NCBI GenBank assembly: GCA_030267565.1 | Contig: BRXU01000009.1 | Span: forward strand, 3,336,501-3,400,500 | Direction of reading: 5' to 3' | Length of the DNA stretch: 64,000 bases | From: Pleodorina starrii | Lineage: Eukaryota > Chlorophyta > Chlorophyceae > Chlamydomonadales > Volvocaceae | Part shown: positions 59,201-64,000 of the stretch, piece after piece | Numbering within the stretch: position 1 is the stretch's first letter | Layout: each line of letters begins with the position of its first letter | Position numbers and translations under genes: made by a program | Notes under the pieces: generated by a model | Told to the model about the DNA's origin: nothing | The model's input: the letters and a program-made list of their open reading frames with translations, nothing else | Databases searched by the model: none

Positions 59201-61731
59201 CAACGGCCATCGGCCTCGGGCGGCGGCGGGCGGCGCAACGCAGCGCTGGCGGCGGATGCGTGGCCCTTCCAGCGGTGGGCTGACTACGACGCGGCGGCGT
59301 GGGGGCAGGCGGTGGAGGAGGCGCGGGAGCGGGTGCGGCCTCCCTGGAGGGGGCGGCTGCTGGGGGTGGACGTGCATGAGGTACGTGGCGGCGTGTGCGT
59401 TGGCGTGGCGGGGCGTAAGGCGTGGCATGACAGTTGTGTGACGTGGCATGACGGTTGTGACGTGGCATGACCGTTGTTTGACGTGGCATGACGGTTGTGT
59501 GACGTGGAATGACATGGGAAGGGGTGGGGTGGTGGTGTGTGGTGTGCGGTATATGGTGTGTGTTGGGCAGGTACGGGCGGGGAGAGGCGGGATTTCGCGA
59601 CGGGGCTGTTAGAAGGATGGGGGTCGGGTTTGGAAGGCCCGTCGTGGCCCTCGCGCCTCTGGGCGTTGATGTGCTGGGGGGCATTTTGGTTCACGGACTA
59701 GGGCTAGGGTTAGGGCGTAGCCACGTGTTTAGTGTCTGGGCGTCAAGCTTACTCCCGCATGTTCGGATGTAGGGTGCCATGCACCCACCGCCTCAACCCT
59801 GCGCTCCCGTCCTGCGCCCCGCACTGCGACGCAGGGCGCCCTGAGCCTCGCTGTACGGCAGGCGAGAAAGGCGGGCGTGTACAACATGTTGGAACTGAGC
59901 CAGGGTGACTGCGGCTCCGTAACGCCAGCTGCCGTACCCAACATGGTGGTATGCAACCCGCCCTGGGGCGCACGCCTCGACGGAGAGCACGATTCGTTCG
60001 GCGATGAGGCCGTGGACATGTACGGCAGTACGGCACGCGACGACGGCAGCGAATACGGCGGTGACGGCGACGCGGGTGACGGCGACGCGGGGGCGCACTT
60101 GGGGGTGGTGCCGCGCGATGTGGCGTCGGCGGCCGCAGCGGCCGCAGGGCGGCGCAACGGCGCGCGCAGAGTCGTTGGAGGCGGCGGCGGCGGCTCCGAA
60201 ACCACGCCCGAGCAGGAGGCCTTTCTGGCATCCGCGTGGCGGAGTCTGGACGGTTTCCTGTACAGGCAATGTCCAGGTGCGGGTTGGGGTGGTGGTGGTG
60301 GCGGTGCAGGAATGGAATGGAGTGGACGGTGTTGGGGGATGCGGCGCGCGGTCGCCCTTTTGGCACCTGGGCCTCTTGCTGCACCGCTGTCGGTGCACTG
60401 CTCGCTCCCACCTCCGGTGCACCGCTGGTTATGGTGTGGTCTGGTGTTTTGCGGGGTTGCCAGCGGTGGTCGACAGGTCCGCTGCCACCCTTTCCGCCAC
60501 ATCAGCAAGCTTCACAGATCTACCGTAACTTCACCCCGCTGTGGGCACCTTCCCCTTCCCCTCCCCCTCCCCCGCAGGCGCCTCCGCGACGGTCGTTTCC
60601 GGCAACTCCGCGGCGTTCCGCTACCTGAAGCTCAAGCCACAGTCCAAGCACCGCCTGGTGCTCAGCGGCGTGGATGTGCAGGTGGGCCCCGTCCCATGGG
60701 TCGTTGTTGTTGTCGCTGTCGTCGTCGTCGGGGTTGTGGCGGCCGGTGCGGGTGCCGCGCCGGCGCATTGGCCATTGATGGGCTGGCCGGTCCAAGGTGT
60801 TGCCAGTGCCTCACACAGGAGAAGAACACACGGGTTGTATGGATGAATCCGTTCGCAGTGGCCCCGCACAGAGGACATCGCAACTGGGTGTGTACCGCAC
60901 CTGCTGACCACAGTCGCGGCCGGAGCCCTAAAGCCCCAAAGCTTGGAACGTGACGTGTATTTCGTAGAACCATACAGTTCGCGCCCCGCACCGACGCCGG
61001 GCCTCCTACAGTCAAAAGCTGTGGGAGGCCGTACCGCGCCCACGCGCCGCCCCCCTCACGGAATCCAAAGAGCTCAAAGAGTACGACAGTATGGCCATCC
61101 CGGCCTTCCGGATAGGGTAGTATGGCGGCCATCCTGACGTGCGACCCATACACTATAACCCAATCTGCACGTCGCGATCGCTTAGGCGCCCACCTACCGG
61201 TACCTTCCCAACAGCCACCGCCACCGCCTCACTCAACGCTTGCAAACCCGACACCCCACTCTACAGGTTGCAAGCTACAAGATCCGGGACGCCGCGAGCC
61301 GCAGCTCTCCGCCACCCGCCGCGGCGTCAGCGGCGCCGACGGCGGTGGCAAGCTCCGCCGCGCACGCTGAAGTCCTCGCCGACCCAAGCTCCGGCGGCGG
61401 CGACGCCGCCGTCGTCTCGCGCGGCGCCGACGACAAGGACCCCATCGCCGCTGCACAGCCCGCCGCCGCAGCAGGCGCAGCATCGACGCCGCCGCCGCCG
61501 TCGACGTCGTCGCCCTCTTCACAAACAACAAAACCAGCAACGGCAATGGCGGGGCCGCTCCGGAGCGCCGACCCAGATGAGGCAGCCCGCAGCAGCAGCG
61601 GCGGCGGCGCCGCCGCCGCCCAAGCAGCATTTGCTGCCAGGCGCAGGGCTGGGCCGCCGCCGCCGCCGCCACCTCCCACGCCCCAGGGAGACTACCTCGA
61701 CGCCGACGACGGCTACTGGGTCAGCGGCTGA
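56239..61731 (+). CDS. THUMP-domain RlmL-like RNA (guanine-N2) methyltransferase, probably organellar
   Basis: SAM-dependent enzyme of the UPF0020 group; bacterial RlmL modifies 23S rRNA. Ten exons in phase: 56239-56694, 57039-57109, 57274-57400, 57686-57849, 58332-58448, 58771-58883, 59058-59380, 59862-60276, 60578-60681, 61267-61731, giving 784 residues. An Arg/Ser/Pro-rich N-terminus of about 135 residues looks like an organelle transit peptide. The THUMP module follows: FFATCHPGLEQVVARELHEL, GYAANLWLRSAIRVLVL, then LYDMVYDAAPWHEVIPEGRT. The methyltransferase domain has motif I LADPMCGSGTLLIEAA (about 353), RDIAPGF, the catalytic NPPWG (about 489), and a C-terminal FRYLKLKPQSKHRLV. Large Gly/Ala inserts and a disordered 155-residue last exon are extra. 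Intron 2 appears to use a GC donor. Plastid versus mitochondrial targeting is undecided. Confidence 0.9.
56846..56960 (+). repeat. 15-bp minisatellite in methyltransferase intron 1
   Basis: About six copies of CCTGAGAACCTCCCC with small changes, flanked by TCCGCCTGGCACCGCC duplicates. Confidence 0.9.
58100..58120 (+). repeat. Dispersed repeat, family R2
   Basis: GCATATCACTCCCTGACCCC in methyltransferase intron 4, identical to the core at 10508 and to the complement of the SPP minisatellite unit. Confidence 0.75.
58618..58745 (+). repeat. Degenerate ~20-bp T/G-rich tandem repeat
   Basis: Repeated GTTTGGGTTTTGCGCT-like units just upstream of the acceptor for the exon at 58771; may replace a normal polypyrimidine tract. 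Confidence 0.7.
59427..59512 (+). repeat. 21-bp tandem repeat in methyltransferase intron 7
   Basis: Four to five copies of GACGTGGCATGACGGTTGTG with one- or two-base length changes. Confidence 0.9.
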
Positions 61732-62757
61732 CGGCTGCCTTGGGGCCTTGAACCGGAGCCCGATGTCGCGCGCGCGGGGGTTTTGCATGAAACAGAGCGA
61801 TCGAGCGATCTCAGCGCGTCCGCACGAAGGGCAGGGCAATGCCGGAGGAGCTGCATGCGCCACCCCTCTGCCTCTCGTTGACGCATCGACGGACGGACGG
61901 ATCGACAGTTAGTAGACGGAACATACATGAGGCGCTACCCGCTACACCATCGTTGACCGGAACCGCAAGGCCGGCGGGCGGGCGGACGGGGACCCGCCCC
62001 TCCCCGGATCCACAACCCACGCCCGCTGGCCGTACGCCAACTTGCCTCCACTGTACTGTAACGCTACACACTACTCTCCCATGCGTGCACCGCGATGAAC
62101 CAATGGTCTTGTTCGCTTCACGGCGCACGGTCGTGGGTCGCTTTGGGTTGCCTCCCATCATCCCCCCCGGGTGGTTGCGAGCCCTCAACGACAGCACTGA
62201 GAGGACAACTCCGACTTTGCTACGTGATGCCGGGCACCAGAGTCCTGGGCTGACTGGGCGCAAGGTCCCCCGGGAGCCCTGGCCAGCCCTTTGGTCGGTG
62301 TTGGTTCAGTTGGTCCGGCCGCGTGGCCAGTCGCCCTGGTAACGATCCTGCAGGGCACGGCGTTCCGTGTCCGCATGGGGGAGGAAACTCCACCGCAAGG
62401 GCCCTCGGTGGACCGTCGCTGCCGTCGGTGGCGGAAGCCTGCTGTTGCTGCTGCTGCGGCCGCTGCCGTCGCTGCATTTGCGGCCGCCGGCGGGGCTGCG
62501 CCAGCCGCTGCAGCACCACCACGGCGGCAACAACGGCATCTGCAGCGCGTCCACAACACCTCTTCCACCACATCACCTCCTTCAGATCCCACACCCAGAT
62601 CCACACTGCTACGCTTGCGCCGCCGCCATGCCGCGCACACGCCCGCGGACCGTCTGCGCTGCACCGGCGACCTGCGGCGCCTCAACACGCACTTCCCTTC
62701 CCTTGCTTTCCACAACCCGCAACCCACGCACACGCGATTGCGCCAGCCCGATCGCCC
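61732..62757. other. Convergent 3' spacer, methyltransferase / uL11m
   Basis: 3' UTRs of two convergent genes. Open frames here are GC-driven and lack family motifs. Confidence 0.45.
62057..62061 (+). promoter_or_regulatory. Probable poly(A) signal TGTAA of the methyltransferase gene
   Basis: TGTAA 326 bases past the stop codon, the volvocine poly(A) signal. Confidence 0.45.
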
Positions 62758-63389
62758 TCACGCGTCCTCCGGCCTCGGCACCACGCGCACGCCCATGCTG
62801 CGGCAGGTGTGCAGCAGCGACGTGACGATGGACTGCAGCGGCACGTTGGGCATGTCGCGCTGCTTCACGAGGCCGATCTCGTACAGGTGCTTCAGGGAGA
62901 TGGTGGCAGCCACCTCGTGACCGGGGGTGCCGGAGGCGCGGACCAGGCCTGGGGCGGCCCGGACAAGTTCGGGACGCGGGCCGGGAGGAAAGGCCAGGAG
63001 CAAGGGGCGTGTGTGTGTGTGTGCGGTCAGCGTGGCACGGAGCGGAGGCATCTTGACGACATGGCCCTTGGCGGGGCGGGGCGGGGCGGAACCGCCGTTA
63101 GGGGAAGGAGTGATGGTGTGCGTTTGTGGTTGCGGAGGCGGAAGATGCGGTGACTGGCGCCGGAGTTGGGCGGCGGCGCCTAGCCGGTCTGGCCTGGCCG
63201 TAGCACCCTCTGGAGCTCTCGGGCTACTTCCGTGATGAAGCCTTGGGACAACTCACCCGCCGCCTTCTTGATGAGCCAGGTGCTGGGCGGCGTCTTCAGG
63301 TCCCACTCGTACGTCTTGTCGGAGTAGACCCGCATCTTGACGCGCAGGAGCGTGCCGTCCTTGAAGTTGGCGGTCTTGGCATTGAACTC
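62758..63389 (-). CDS. MRPL11: Mitochondrial large-subunit ribosomal protein uL11m, C-terminal part
   Basis: Two exons, 63389-63257 and 62948-62758, give the last 107 residues. EFNAKTANFKDGTLLRVKM, then VYSDKTYEWDLKTPPSTWLI and KKAAG correspond to the core of bacterial L11. GHEVAATISLKHLYEIGLVK and TCRSMGVRVVPRPEDA form the C-terminal RNA-binding domain. L11 binds the GTPase-centre rRNA. The more distant sequence and the KHLYEI form point to the mitochondrial rather than the plastid version. The first exon, which should contain the PAGKA-PVGPALG region, is not found before base 64000 and lies beyond the edge. The exon at 63389 starts in phase 0 after a CATAG acceptor. Convergent with the methyltransferase. 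Confidence 0.88.
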
Positions 63390-64000
63390 CTATGCTTGCG
63401 CGGCGGGAGCGAGGAGGGAGGGCGGAAGGATGCAGGATAAAAGTCAGCCCAAGTGGTTAGTTGGCTGTAACGGCTGGACTGTAAGTTGTTAGCGGTAAAA
63501 GCTTTATGCACAGGAAAAGGCGCGAGGACGTCGTGAGCGAGGGAGGGTTATCCACGTTTAGGCCGGAGCCCGAAAGCGAGGGAGAGAGGAGGAGGCGCGT
63601 GCGAAACGCATACGAGCCTGGAGACGAGATCGTCGGAGCGGTAGAGTGATCGGTCGGCGACCTGGAAACTGAATTCCCGTGTGTCTGTTTATTTGTTTGG
63701 TTGTTTATTTGTTTGGGTTTGGTGGCATTGGTTTCATGGCACACAGAGGGGCAGCGCAGCGTTTCATGCGGCTGAGCACCGGCGATCGAAATCATAGACG
63801 TGGGGAAGGGCGCGATTGGCCGGATCCAGCCTGTCGCGGCGGAAGGTTGTGTGTGGAGATGGGACGTTGGTGACAGTGGCGCAGGTACAAGCTGAAGTTG
63901 TGCCGCTGGAAGTGAGGCTCCTTGACCCGATGTGGATGTGACAGCAGCCCTTTGAATCCCCTTTCCTTCCAGACCGTAATGTCGGGGGTGGCATGCAGGC
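63390..64000. other. Probable uL11m intron, with a family R4 repeat
   Basis: No exon of uL11m was found. A family R4 repeat (GGGTTATCCACGTTTAGGCC) lies at 63543-63571. At the right edge the minus strand reads DITVWKERGFKGLLSHPHRV and on to a stop at about 63797. It could be the end of another coding segment but is unrecognised. Confidence 0.4.

Noticed and set aside
62185..63153. Overlapping open frames between the methyltransferase and uL11m on both strands
   Set aside because: Ala/Arg/His-rich frames typical of GC-rich 3' regions; they partly run antisense to the uL11m exon.
1..64000. tRNA or rRNA genes
   Set aside because: I looked for the T-loop GTTCGAATCC-type motif and conserved rRNA blocks on both strands and found no candidate that could fold; a covariance-model scan would settle it.

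Overview
The window looks like nuclear DNA of a volvocine green alga (Chlamydomonas/Volvox relatives). It is GC-rich, its genes are split by many GT-AG introns packed with short tandem and dispersed repeats, TGTAA poly(A) signals lie downstream of two genes, and one gene belongs to an ankyrin/F-box-like family that I associate with these algae. The products include a plastid-import peptidase and ciliary proteins. All gene models were spliced by hand, checking reading phase at every junction. Homology calls rest on recognised motifs, not on a database search.

Layout. (1) 1-16.3 kb, minus strand: two M16-family presequence peptidases in tandem, the chloroplast stromal processing peptidase (its 3' part runs off the left edge) and the alpha subunit of the mitochondrial processing peptidase. 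(2) 16.3-21 kb: a minus-strand beta-barrel-like protein, a possible hypothetical gene, and a plus-strand C-terminal gene fragment with an apparent frame break. (3) 21.6-28.2 kb, plus: a YIPF/YIP4-type Golgi membrane protein whose third intron holds 2.4 tandem copies of a 1,715-bp unit. (4) 28.2-31.4 kb: a 42-bp-arm hairpin, a decayed LINE end and an ankyrin/F-box-like gene (minus). (5) 32.1-38.9 kb: MPDU1 (minus), divergent from an FBXO31-like F-box gene (plus). (6) 42.0-45.3 kb: CFAP418 (minus), divergent from RABL2 (plus), both ciliary. (7) 48.7-50.1 kb: a secreted Gly/Tyr-rich protein (minus). (8) 50.2-56.2 kb: an AT-richer island with a YqaJ-type nuclease gene, a LINE 3' end and a 58-bp inverted duplicate. 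(9) 56.2-61.7 kb, plus: a THUMP-domain RlmL-like RNA methyltransferase. (10) 62.8-63.4 kb, minus: the C-terminal part of mitochondrial ribosomal protein uL11m.

Functionally the neighbourhood mixes organelle biogenesis (SPP, MPP alpha, uL11m, the RNA methyltransferase), secretory-pathway functions (YIP4, MPDU1) and cilia (CFAP418, RABL2). The most unusual parts are the YqaJ-nuclease island, the intronic 1,715-bp array, and at least four families of short repeats scattered through introns and spacers of unrelated genes.
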